From NCBI GenBank assembly GCA_025093985.1, contig JACAAK010000004.1, positions 2,852,001 through 2,916,000 of the forward strand: a stretch of 64,000 bases of DNA, read 5' to 3'. Below the pieces are notes generated by a model that saw only the letters and a list, made by a program, of their open reading frames with translations, did no database searches and was not told the DNA's origin. Below are positions 10,925 to 22,765 of the stretch, piece after piece; within the stretch, counting starts at the first letter, position 1; every line of letters starts with the position of its first letter. The position numbers and the translations under genes were made by a program. The DNA is from Calvatia gigantea. Its lineage: Eukaryota; Basidiomycota; Agaricomycetes; Agaricales; Lycoperdaceae.

Positions 10925-13257
10925 TCAAAGGACGTTACACCCACTCGAGAACCACCTATATGAAACCAACCAAACGCGAAACCGTGAGCACAAGCGCTGT
11001 CCATACCAGACACGCTACCACCCTCCACACAAATGCGTACCATTGATTATTTAACTGTTCGATCCAGTGGGTCAACAGGAGCAGTCGTAGCCTCGCACTT
11101 CGTAATGGAAGTAGTTTGGCTTTTTCGTGTTCGTCAATGGGGAGGACGAGTGCGACCCAGAAAGTGAAGGCAGAGGGATCGGTAGGTATTGTGCCGTATG
11201 TGCTTGAGAGGCGTTGGACTACCCAGGGCGCTGTGCCGCGTTGGAGGCGGTCGAGGAAGGAGCGGCAGGTTGTCATGAGGTCTTCGTTGGTTGGTGGACA
11301 TGGATAAATTGGGACTGGGAGTGGTGGAGACGTAGGGCGGGTTTGTTGTAGACTCGTGGGGGTGTGTGCAGGTGCAGATGTTGTCGGTGAAGTTGAGGTT
11401 GGTGTTGGGGTTGACGACGAAGTCGCTTCGGGGAGGCTACTGCTAGAACTGATGGTTGAACTCACGGCTGCTGGTGCTGGAGGAAACAAGAGGGAGGAGG
11501 TGGAAAGTTCCTCGGGGTAGTCATCGATCCTATTCCAGGAGTTACGTGATTGATGGGCTCATTTCAAATTGACGCCGGGATGGATTATCGACTTACCTCT
11601 CGATGCGACCAACCATATATCCATCCAAGGTGCCACGTTCCAGGACGCGGAAACGGAAACTGCCCCAGGTCTCGATCATACTTCGACCGTCAGGGAGCAT
11701 TTCGACACTCCGAATTTCAAGCATTGTGCCATATTCCACCTGGGTCACCCCCGCACCTGGTTTGGGTGCCAAAATCATACCAAACTGGGGGGTTGGCGAT
11801 TCAAGACAACGCCGAAGCATTAAACGGTATCTGCGGACCTGTTAGTTCTGCTGTAAGGTCTCAAGTGACCTTTGAAGATGGTTCCTACCTTGGCTCAAAG
11901 AAATGCAATAGGGTAGGCATCCCAGGGAAACTGAGCTGGCAGACGAAGATTGGGGTATCCAAACGACCGTCGCGTTCTTCTAACGCAATGACTTCACCGC
12001 GTTCCTGATACACCAATGGGAAAGCTCCAAGAACTAGGGGTTGTGGGGAAGAGGGGGGGGGGGGGGGTTGGTGAGTGAGGAACCAATGCTGAAGGATTGG
12101 GTTAAAAACTGACTAATTGATAAGATTGTGTTATTACTAGGATGATCCTGGAAATATGCAAACCCTGGAAGGTCTTGTCTACAAAGTGGACAGGCAGAAC
12201 TGTGATCGAGAGACCGTTGGAGACATTTGGCACAAAAAGTCTTGGAAAAAAGGTTAGCCGAGATTACAGTTGAGCCGAATAAAGCTCTTACATGCTGACA
12301 TGGGGTGGTAGTCGGTTGAAAAAGAAGGACAAAACATATCTCGCAAGTGAGTTCCGTAAGAAGGTCCTTCTCAAAACAGGCGAGGATGGTATCTGTGGAA
12401 TGGGCCGAAGAATCATGTGAAGGCGGTGATAAGGGTATTAAGGGCTCGTCGTGACGCAATGTACGCTGATAATTAGCTTGCTTCTGCAGATGGGAAAAGA
12501 GGTCATCTTCTTGCTTGCTGTCCTGATATGAATTTGGATTGCGACGGCGGCGCTTATGGGGGCGGGGAACGGACTGGTGGAGTGCGGATGAATAGGCTGG
12601 GACATCGGCGTCGGCGCTTGAGCTTGAGGCGTCGTCAAAATCATGTGGGGGCGGCGTTGAAGTGCCAAGAGATTGTTTTGTGCGAACAATGAGGGTAACA
12701 ATCTTGTTGAGTGTGACGTCTAGGCGGGGCTCCGGGACGGTCTTGGGCTGAACTGGAGAGGGGACATCCGGTGCGGACGGGGCTGGGCGGTAATGGACGC
12801 GAGAAGAAGGAGGAATGCGAGGATGGGGAGAGGCTAAGGTGTACTTGGGAACACAGTTTGGAAGAGGACAGAGGGGGAGTGTTATTGGGGTGAGAAGGGT
12901 AGCGGGTGTTGGGTCTTGTTCTGAAGAAGTGACATGACTAGCACACACAGAATGACCACACCGGAGAGTGGTCGGTTGAAGTAATTTATCCTGACAGAGA
13001 GGGCAGAAGATGAGACGGTGGAGAGTGGTAGGAGAGAGCATGTTGTTGTGCGAGAGAAGGGTATGGGTGTTGTTGGGTATATCACCGCTGGTTGGTGTCG
13101 ATATATCCCCATGATCTTGGTCATCTTTCCGTTCCGATAGCTCGGAAAGGGAGGGGCTATCGGACTGGTTGTGGTTGTTACTTCCACCAGCGGGAGGAGT
13201 GTCATCTAGTTGTTCGGGAGTGTCTGAGGGGGCCTGCTTGCGCTTGCGGTGGACCAT
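10925..13257 (-). CDS. Double RING-finger and LON substrate-binding domain protein (LONRF-like)
   Basis: N-terminal half starts MVHRKRKQAPSD and carries a first RING-like set (FCPLCQDK, CGHSVC, CPLPNC) at about residues 80-155. A Ser/Pro-rich linker follows, then a second RING: LTCEICFVLLFQPTTTPCQH / TFCAKCLQR, SACPLCRQDLPG. The last part is a LON substrate-binding domain: FPLVYQERGEVIALEE, PIFVCQLSFPGMP, FEPRYRLMLRRCLES, FGMILAPKPG, YGTMLEIRSVEMLPDGRSM, ETWGSFRFRVLERGTLDGY, then a Ser/Thr/Pro spacer and DRLQRGTAPWVVQRLSS. This order matches animal LONRF ubiquitin ligases. Two introns need care. The one inside the second RING (12241-12291, 51 nt) has no stop and keeps frame. The last one (10956-11040), when spliced, ends the protein QWWFSSGCNVL with stop at 10925-10927. 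Unspliced, it ends in a hydrophobic tail with stop at 10956. Confidence 0.85.
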
Positions 13258-13459
13258 AGAGCCAGCAAGACAAAATGAGAATGTTCCCGGCAGTGCATTT
13301 CGTGGACGAAGGTCTGGACTCTTTCAAGATCTAGATCTCGTACCACCCCCACCCCGATCTGTTGCCAACATCCCCACGTGCATTTCTTATAATTACGTCA
13401 TCAACCTATCTTTCTCGTTCATTGTCAACGTCTTCTCTCTCCCGTGTCCATTTGTTAGC
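13258..13459. promoter_or_regulatory. Shared divergent promoter, LON/RING gene and STB6-like gene
   Basis: About 200 bases between two divergent start codons. The plus side is strongly C/T-rich up to the ATG at 13460 (TCTCTCTCCCGTGTCC). No TATA box was seen. Confidence 0.4.
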
Positions 13460-16400
13460 ATGGCACCCCAACCTCCCGCCACATCCGCCGCCTCTGCACT
13501 CCCACCTCCCTCTCGCCTACTCCTTCCCCGTGTCAGGTCTACAACTCATCACCCCCCCACCTCGTCTTCTCCCCGTATCCCTTCTCGTCTCTCACGTGCT
13601 CGATCTCCTTCCCTCTCGCAGCCTTTTGTCGGTGTAATAACACCAGGGCCGCCCCATCATGCCACAGCCCTAGAATGGCTTGGGTTGCCCCTCAATTTTG
13701 AAGTCGTCCAGGACCAGCTCGAAATCGAGGGTTACCAGATGTACGCCGTCGAGAAATGGTCTGCCTTTCCCCCTTCTGCTGCTTTGGGTCCATGACTTTC
13801 CTCAACCGTACATAACTCTGCCCATAGGATCGTGGAACGCAATCGACCGATCACCGTCCTCACTGTTTACACCGGCGATCCGTCCCACAAAGTGCGTCAA
13901 GTTCAGCAAACTCCACCCACCTTCCTTCCATTAATGCATTAATGCCACACACTCTCTGCTCTACATAGATCACCGTGACCGCTCTCGCGCCTTCATCGTC
14001 TCTTCCAGAAAAGGAGGCTGCCGCACAATGGGAACAAGCTCTCCTCCATCTTCGTCGCGATGCTAGTGCCCGCCCCAAACAGGTATACCTCTACCCTCTT
14101 TTCCTAACTCGTCTTAAATAACCCAGATTCTATGTAGACATCCCATGGCGTACTCATGCCCACGTCTTTAGCCTATTTCCGTTCGGACTATACTATCGTG
14201 CACATCCCCCATGGCAACTTCCTCCTTGCCAAAGATCAGTTATATGCCAATATCAATCTCTTGCGTTTGGGATGTGGTGGCCGCTCTGCCCTCTCACTTG
14301 AAGAACCTAGGTAAGTTATATCGCTACCTCCAAGCTTCTAAAATCCAAAAAGCTCAATAATGTTAATAATTACAACAATATTCTTTGGCATCAAGCGATA
14401 CAACGAAAGACCGTTTCCTCAGCACTTACCATATCCCCGAAGTGACTCTCCCAAGCACTCTTCCCTTACCCCTGCACCATCATACCCATCTGTCGTCTTT
14501 CGATCATCTCCCAATATCGCCACAGCCGGTCTCCGCTTCGGCCAGCCTGACATCCAAAGATGTTCATCTTGGCTCTCCCACCCGCAAACCTTCGCATCAC
14601 CGCAGTCAATCGCATTCCTCTCCCAGGAGTAGTCTATCCAAAGGCAGTGCACAGCCAAGTATTCATATCGTCGGGCCTACCCCAACTTCAAGCGTACGAG
14701 CGGGGGACAATCGTCAAACTGGAGCTGGGAACTTTACCTTGTTGGGTCAATCCACGTTCGCGCTTCTGGCGACACATACCAAGGGAAAGACCAAGGATCT
14801 TCCGTTCTTTAATGCTACAGTTCTCGAACTTGTTAAGCTTGTCCAGGTTGGGCTAGCATTGTTCGGGATGTATGACGTGAAAGGCGGGTCGAATTATACT
14901 GGTGGTATGCTTATCGACGGCTTGTTGTGTGACGTCACCGTCCGAGGAATAGAACGGTGGATAGCAGAAATCGGTGAACCTCGCGCTGGACTAGAGGTTA
15001 GTTGTGAATTGGAAATCGAGTTACCCGACATTCTCATAGCATTTTGGTCCAGCCTGCAGAACGAATAGCTGATCCCATGTTCGTATCTGCTCTTTTAAGC
15101 CTCGTATTATCCATCCGTAACAAACTCAGTGCTTTGGGTTACTCCAACGTGAGTCTTACGCGCTATCCGTTTTGAACTGCTTTCTAATGACCCCTCCTCA
15201 GATCTTTCCGAAAGATCCTTTCCTCCACCCCCACGCATTCACAGTAGCACTCTCATCATACACCTCTTCAACAACACTCACCTGCCTTTCACCAAATCCC
15301 CCTCCATCGACCACGCCCGCTCCTCCCATTTCAACGTCTGTAGCAGGTCACAACCTTCCAGTAACAATCACCACCGCCCCCTTCGCAGCGACCGTTTTCC
15401 TCAACCCAGGAACCGGCTTCCCCTCCCCTCCACCACCACCATCAGGCCTCCCCAGCGGCAGCAGTAGTGTGAACGCGACCCAAGTACATTTACCAAGCGT
15501 TCCTGCAGTGCTGACCAGAGAATTGGTTGAGTCTATCGAAGCTGCATATGTGAAGCGTATGGCAAGTATGAACGATGGCGATAATCTCAATGTTTCGGGA
15601 GGTCTTGGGTCTGGGGTTATGGGACTTGGAGGAGGTGGCGGTGGGAGGAGTACGCCGACACTTGGTTTACGGGATGGTGGTGGTGGTGTTGGTGGTGGTG
15701 GTGGTGGTGGTGGTAGCACACATAGTCCAAGCCCTGGTCATACTAGACGCAAGGTCAAGAGAGTGCTAAAGGGTAAATTTGAAGATTTGACTAGCGCGGT
15801 GGCGAACCCTGCAGAGAGGGATTATGATAATGGTGGAGGGGATGGCGGGCGAGATGATCGCGGCGGAGGTAAATTGAGCGGTGGAGAAGGGGATGGGAAT
15901 ATGAGTGTGGGGAGTAGTGGTGGACAGTTGCTTAGAGGCGTTGGTAATTTGCTGTTGAGTGGTGCGAGTGGCATTGCTGGATCTACTGGTGGTGCGGGTG
16001 GTATGATGAACGTCTGGGACGTGAGCGTAGACTTGGAGAGGTTTGCGCTGTCTATAATGGAAAAGGAGGGAGGAAGGCGCGTGAAGACAAGGAGGAAGAA
16101 GGGAGCGAAGGGGAGCGAATCGGTGGACTTTGGAAAAGGGAACCTAGCGCTCGCCCTTGGCAATGGTTATAACACGCGCTCAAACGTTGCTTTACCACTT
16201 CCTCTGGTGAGTGGGGATCATGGCATCATTGTTTCGATGTTGTGGTCAGGGAGGATAGCAGATGTGGTTGCGCTGAGGGAGTGGGAGAAGGAGCGTGAGA
16301 GGCTGGAAAACCTTAGTGGGCTCGGTTCTCCAGGAGGATTAGTGAGTGACGGTGAAGAGGCGAGGAGTGACGGTCTCGCAGGAAGGAGTACAGAGGGTGA

Positions 16401-18332
16401 GGATAGCGATTTACAAACGGAAGGGCGTTCGGTAGGCGGTAGTTTTGGAGGTGTCTGGAGTGAGAAGATGCAAAGGAAACTGGGTAGTTGGGCTGGGTGA
16501 GTACTGTGATTCCGACACAGAATTGCCCAGTGATGACCTACTCTTATCGTGACGTAGACTGGCGAGAAAGAAAGGGCAAGGAGTTATAGATGTTACGCCA
16601 ACAGGATCGATCGGGAGACAAGGCAGAGGTTTTAATCGCTTCCCCCTAACTTCTCGGTCACCCAACTCGAAAAAACCGGACGGGGGAACGAAAGAGGGGA
16701 TCCAATCACCCACGCTCGATCCTGTCCTGTTTTCTGCGTGAGTTGATTTTTGTATAATTTTTGAATTGTCTTTGACCTTGTATATCCAGGGACTTGGAGC
16801 GCGATGAAATTTCGCTTGACAGTGGACAGGTCTCCCCAAGCAGTCAGCGAATTTAAATCATTACCATTGTACCACTCTGACGATCCTGTGTGGGCTTTAG
16901 GTGACTACAAGTCCAACCCATTCACACTGGAAAACCCAAGTCACTCGTCCAAAGGCACCCAGTTGCAGTTCTACGACCACTCGAGAGGAGTGTCAACAAC
17001 TGAGCTTGGACGGTCTGAATCATCCAACGCAGACGGCGGAAACCACGGCTCAAAGGCTCAGTCCACTGATCTACTCGCAAGCGTACCCCCTCTAGGAGCT
17101 CCATTTGAGCTCGATTCAGAGAAAGCGAAATCATATGCTAGGCTGAGCGTGGATCAGTGGCGGCATAGACCAGTGCATCAGCAGCGGATCGCTAGTTGGT
17201 CTGACTCGAGGAGTGCATGGGCTGACGAAGGATTTTGGATGGGGGGTAAAAGTGTGAGAGGGAAGAAGGGGAAAAGACCGAGGCTGGCTAAGGCGAAGAC
17301 AACTTTGGAAGACACGATGGAGGAAGAGGGTGGAGAGGGTGGAGAGTTGGGAGAAGACGGAGAAGAAGACGAGGTACTCGACCAGAGAGAAGTCGAGAGT
17401 GACATTGATGGCTGGAGAAAGAAGAAAACACTTGGAGTTCGAAGGTAAGTTGACGCCCCCCGAAATATGAATATGTTCATTAAAATTTGTCACAGGAGAA
17501 GTTATCACGACCTTGATTCTCTACAGCTCGGTGAACGTATTGAGCCCAGAGAAAATGAGAATTGATGTTGAACTTTGTGCTCAAGTGTTGATTATGATGC
17601 GGAGAGAGGAACACCTTCGGAACGTCGTCGCTTGCCTTGAAGTGTGTATCATACACAACATAAATGGTCCCATTGACTCACGGCATACAGGCTCTAACGT
17701 CAACGCTCTGTGCGACTAACACCTTGCTTCAAAGTGATTTTGAGCAACACAGAGACGCACTTTTGGAAATTGAGCGCAAATCCAGAGTCATCTCCGAAAT
17801 AGAAGGACAACTCCACAGGGCGGACCAGACCAGTCAGGCGAAGAACATGCTTCAATACGAGTCTGCCCAGTTCCTAATATCGGAGTTATGGCACACAGCG
17901 TCACTCTCAAGGAACAAAGTTTTCGAGCTACGTGAAAAGGTCTTCGGGGCAGGTGGCCGACGACTACCACCTGGAAAACACGGTGCACACGGAAGATTTA
18001 ACCGAGTACAATGGGCATTGGACGGTGAAAGAAGACTAGTAGACTACCTGGGAAGAACGGAGGATGAGGTGGAAGAGGAGAACCGGGTTAATATTCCAGG
18101 GGTGACGATACATCCGCCTCCACCCGATGGAGAAGAGATGGATGTTGTTGAGCATCCTAGTATCAAGCCAATGTGGTTGCTGCGGTTCTTTACGAGCTGG
18201 GGAGCGAGGTGGAGTGCGCTAAGGGTTGGCGGTGCACAGGCTACGAGTCAAGCGAGTACGCAGGACGGGACTGAAGACAAAGTTGCTGCGCCTGCGGAAA
18301 GCAGTGAAGAGATTACCCAAAATGTAGAGTAA
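13460..18332 (+). CDS. STB6-like N-terminal domain protein
   Basis: A large spliced gene of at least seven exons. After a Pro/Ser-rich start (MAPQPPATSAA), the exons give WLGLPLNFEVVQDQLEIEGY, QMYAVEKW / IVERNRPITVLTVYTGDP and HKITVTALAPSS. This is the type of N-terminal domain found in yeast Stb2/Stb6, proteins known to associate with the Sin3 histone deacetylase complex. Further conserved-looking blocks are FRSDYTIVHIPHGNFLLAKD, QLYANINLLRLGCGGRSALS, LLATHTKGKTKDLPFFNATV and YTGGMLIDGLLCDVTVRGIE. A Gly-rich low-complexity tract (about 15630-15720) follows. The C-terminal part has FFTSWGARWSALRVG and ends TQNVE. Identification rests on the N-terminal pattern; the rest is poorly conserved and largely disordered. 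Role in chromatin is by family only. Confidence 0.6.
15676..15716 (+). repeat. GGT trinucleotide repeat (poly-Gly)
   Basis: Interrupted (GGT)n tract inside the STB6-like gene, encoding a run of Gly broken by one Val. A likely site of length variation. Confidence 0.8.
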
Positions 18333-18403
18333 ATGATAGTTACATAAGCTGACGCACCTCAGTCAGTGCAATCATGAATTCTTGGACATCAAGTCTATGA
18401 TCC

Positions 18404-21400
18404 ATGTCCCAACACAGACAGTCCCCACCACTACCTCAGCAGCCTGCCATGGCCGCTGCCGCATCAATAGCTAAGTCTGCGTCTGCAGACCCAACATCCA
18501 GACACTCGCTGGATGCCGCCGTTCATCAGCCAGGGGCCCCAGGACCACACTACGAACCATATCGTCCTCGTTCAAGATCAGTGCAACCACAAACACCAAC
18601 CTCTAATGGACCACCTGTACTAGACCGCACAGACGCCTCATCTCTTGGTCGAACGACGGCTACGGCACCCCCTCAACAGACTCGGATTACAACTGCCTCA
18701 CCCACCGAGCACAATCCGATTGAACGGCTACCACCCTCCTCGGAGATGCCAACACGACAACACGAAACGGAGATTGAAGCGCATGAAACCGATCCCTCGC
18801 CACAAACACACGCAAAATCCATTGCCACTAATCCCATCCAAGCACTCCAGGCCAGCGACCCTGAGGAACTTACCCCTCTACGGGCCCACTATCTCAAGAA
18901 GTGCCTTATACAGCTCCAATTCGGACGCGAATTGGAGGCTGTCACAACCTTAGATCCACATTGGCCTAACGTATCAACACTTTCCTATCTGGGCCCACCG
19001 TTCCTACCACCACCTAAAGATGCTCCCACTATCGATTTGCCTTTTCTCCGGTACATCTTCAGGCAGTTCGTACTGACATTTCCATTTATGGCTTCTGCAC
19101 CAAAAGATTTCTATTCTCAAAAATTACAGCCATTCGTGACGAGTATGATCTCGCACAGTTTGTCGTCTTCTTCCGTATTGGACGATGAACTCGCCGAGAA
19201 CAAAGGAGAGCAGGCAACAAGGAGGAAACTCTTATTAAAGGTTGAGAGAAATCTTAGTCTCTTTTTGGGTACTGCAACAAGGCTGGTAGAGAAAGAGGAG
19301 GTCGTTAGGTTGACCCAGGCAGATTTGGAACGGCTGGAAACTTTGACGAAGAAGAGGGAAGCAAAGCTGAAGAAAAACCTTGATTGGTTTGAGGTCAATA
19401 TCGTTTGCGTGCGGACGGTGACCGAAAAGGGAAGGGTCAGGAGTCGCGCTCATGAGGTATGTTTCCCTCTTCCCATCTGGCTGGAGTTGAGATCAATGCC
19501 CTATGTAGGAATTCGTGATCAGAACGAGGCGATCACGTTATGAGGATGTCTATGTTTCCAGGCGTTATGGTGATTTCAGGACCTTGGCGAACGAAGTCAG
19601 TCTTTCTATCTTCTATCTGAGACCCTCAACCACGTTTATTAAGCGCTACTTGTCAGTTGGCAAAAGCTCATCCAGAGGAATCCATCCGCCAACCACCCCC
19701 GAAGGATCGTACATATGTAACCGTATCTTCTCCTACCACCATCACTCCTCGACCCTCCTTCTCAAGCGTAGAAAGCAACAACGACCCATACGACCCATAT
19801 TCACCGCCGGAGGCCACTTCTCGCTTAGCAAGGGAAAAGAATCGTTTAACTCTCCGTTCTTACTTGCATTCACTGATGGCTTCACCTACCCTCGCATCAT
19901 CACCGGTGGTCAAATCGTTCCTATTAAGCGGCTCAATAGCATTAACTCAAGAGGAACAAGAGGACGTAAAAAGACGGGAGAATGCGGATCGGACGCGGGA
20001 AGATGGTCGCAAGAAGTTCGCGAAGGAGATTGCAAGCCGCGTCGATGCACTGCGGGACGCTGTCAAGAGTGTCAAAGGAGACATTATGGGTAAAGGTGAG
20101 CCATCCTACTGCCCAGACACCTGCCCATCATTGATTAAGCTGTTCGAAAATGTCTGTTGACCAGATGGACTTACTCGTGTGTTCGGAACTATCAGAGTTA
20201 CGCCTGACATCAGAGGATTACCGCCTAATTACCAGGCTGTCGCTGAATGGGCGCGGATCTCGTGAGCCGTTTTAACATCCAACAGAGTTGGTGGAATTTC
20301 GTTCTAAAGATATCGTGCACAGGCTTGCATCAACGGTGTTCCATCAGTTCGTGGCTTCTGACAACGCTTCGGAGGCATTTGCTAGCCTGAAGCGAACCCA
20401 TGGGCTCATGCCTTATTTCATGCTCAAGGCTGCGTTGAAAATTAGCAACCCTATCGGGATGATTAGGAGTACGTCTTCCCCTCCTTGTTGTTATATGAGT
20501 TGCGGCTTAGTCTGAATAGGCGTTCTGGACCTTTTCCTGGCTCAACCTTTTGGGGGAAAGAGTTTGCTTCAACGGTTTGTGAGATATACTTACCTTTAAT
20601 TTCGTTAGTTTAATCTCCATTTTTCAGAATGTTTACGAGCTCTTTAACTGAGGAGGTGAAGCAACTGCAAGAAGAGATAGAGGCTATCAAAGACAAGGTT
20701 GACGATCCTATCATAGTGCCAGAAGGTGCAACATTTCGTTTACGCACCGAGAGAAATTCAGGAAATGTTCAAAGCCGACTCAAGTATGTTGGCCTCTGAT
20801 ATACCCGTGCCAACCACTAACACACTCAATTAGTATCGGAAAACATGAATATTTTCGTTGTCATCCTTCGGTCCGGGGAGCAGCCTGCCCTCTCAAGGCC
20901 ACAAATGCATCGGCTTGCAAGAGCCCATAAGGCACATGTAAAATACATGAAACACCGCGAGTCTCTAGATAATCCGGACTTAGACGATGGCCCTGAGGAT
21001 GAAGATGGCTGGCTGCTGGAAGATCTGAAAGTTTTGGCTTATCTTTACACGAGGTTGCGAGATAGAGAAATGTTAATTGAACTAATTTTCGAGGTGGGAT
21101 CCTTTATATATCTCTTTGTTCTGGTGGTTTGCTGAATGTTACCTTGTAGGGTTTCACAGCGGAACTGCTCAAAGATATAATCACCATATTTTATACGCCC
21201 TTAGCGCAGGTGTATCGTGCGGCCAGTATTGCTGACTCCTTGGGTGATTTGCAAAATTTTATCAATGATCTCATCAGAACGGTGGAACAAGTCGAGGAAA
21301 GTACGTACCGGCCGTCTCATGTGGTGGCGATTGCTTGACACGAACCGTGACAGTGATCCAAGAAGATCCTAATCATACCGTTCAGGCGTTCATCGACCTA

Positions 21401-22587
21401 ATCCAACGACATGAACAATCCTTCTACCATTTCGTCCACAAAGTCCACTCCAAAGGGGAAAGTTTATTCAATAGCCTCATGCAATGGGTTGAACTGTTCC
21501 TGACCATCGTCCGGGAGGGCCTCGGTGACCCCCTCAGTCTAGATTTCCTCCTCCCACATACAGGGAAAGATCGGACAGACATTTTAGCAGAAGTGGACAA
21601 GGTGGCGACGTACCACTACAAACTCAAACTGGTCTATGAGGATAAAATTCGTCGCAGGTTCGGGAATGCCCAAGGTAACGTTGGCGCGGATCTAGAGGAT
21701 GAAGCGACCAAGGCTCTTATCGATGGTGCTCTTGGGGAGATTGATTTCGGGGATGTAGTGGGAGGCGATGCCCTGGATATCGCCGCGGAAGAAAGTGAAG
21801 AAGACGACGAATATTCCTCCAGCGAGTATGATACCAGTGAAGAGACCTCCAGCGAAGTCAGCTCAGAAGAACACACTGAGGAAAGTGGTACTTCAAGCAG
21901 CTCGCATTCACCGCACCCGACGCTCGTCCCTGGTCCTTATGTGCACCCACAACCTCTTCATCACTCCCAAGCTTCCTCCGTTGGGATTACCCCACCAAAC
22001 AGAACACCAAACAGAACACCATATACCCGAACCAACCTTGAGAATTTCGTGGTGACTGGGTCCAGGACTTCGGTGGCTTCAACACCACAGAGACCTCCCC
22101 AGCGCAAGCGGTCATTGTCACTCAAGAGAATGAAATCACTGACATCGCTTGGTTCTGGGAGGAATAACGAGGCGGTACCTCCTGTCCCGCTATTACCAAG
22201 GACACCCCAGACCGCTGTGCCTATTATCTCAGTATCGTCCTCATCCTCATCAAAACCTCTACCACCTGATCCTCCGGGAGTTGGCCAATACGCCACAGAG
22301 AATTCAGCTTTCCATCCGCCGAGAAATTCCACCCAGATGAACCAATTTTCTTCCAGCCCCAGCCAGCAATCACGCCCCGGGTCACAGCAGCGGCGAATCC
22401 CACCGAAGTCGAGCAAAGTGAGTAAGAAGAGAAAGAACCTGATCAAACCTCCGGAATTGGAGCACATCCCTAAATTATTGCCTGTCTTTATTGAACTGGT
22501 ATGTCTTCAAGTCCTTATGGAATCCGAAACTTTGTTCACATCTTTTAGATGCGTCCTGCTTTGCAAGTTAGGCCTGTTAAACAATAG
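18404..22587 (+). CDS. PX-domain protein with PXB-type associated domain (Ypr097w/Lec1-like)
   Basis: PX domains bind phosphoinositides on endosomes. Yeast Ypr097w (Lec1) has this same layout and affects ergosterol distribution. After a disordered N-terminus (MSQHRQSPPLPQ), the associated helical region begins LTPLRAHYLKKCLIQLQFGR and includes FLRYIFRQFVLTFPFM. The PX core follows: EFVIRTRRSRYEDVYVSRRY, GDFRTLANELAKAHP, then TLRSYLHSLMASP. Later exons give HQFVASDNASEAFASLKRTH, KAALKISNPIGMIRSVLDLF, LAQPFGGKSLLQRMF and SFYHFVHKVHSKGESLF, the usual C-terminal domain. A long acidic Ser/Glu stretch (about 21790-21880) and a Pro/Ser-rich tail end at MRPALQVRPVKQ. Around ten introns. The ATG at 18404 was chosen because the sequence just upstream is out of frame. 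About 1200 residues. Confidence 0.8.
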
Positions 22588-22765
22588 ACTAACCACCTAA
22601 TATTGTCCAATCACTTTCTCCTCTTGTGCAGTTACTCGCGATTTGTCTTATCGACCTATTCTTGAACCTAGGTATTGTACTATGTCTCTTATCGCAATTG
22701 TAATAATCACCAGAAGGAATGTATGCTAAATTATAAAAGGTTCGGATATGAACTGCGAAGGTACA

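Noticed and set aside
15348..15719. Open frame on the minus strand rich in Pro, opposite the STB6-like gene
   Set aside because: It is the complement of the poly-Gly repeat and low-complexity codons; the plus strand has the conserved domain and in-phase introns.
21961..22467. Long minus-strand open frame within the PX-domain gene
   Set aside because: Antisense shadow of the Ser/Pro-rich tail; no start context, splice sites or family marks.
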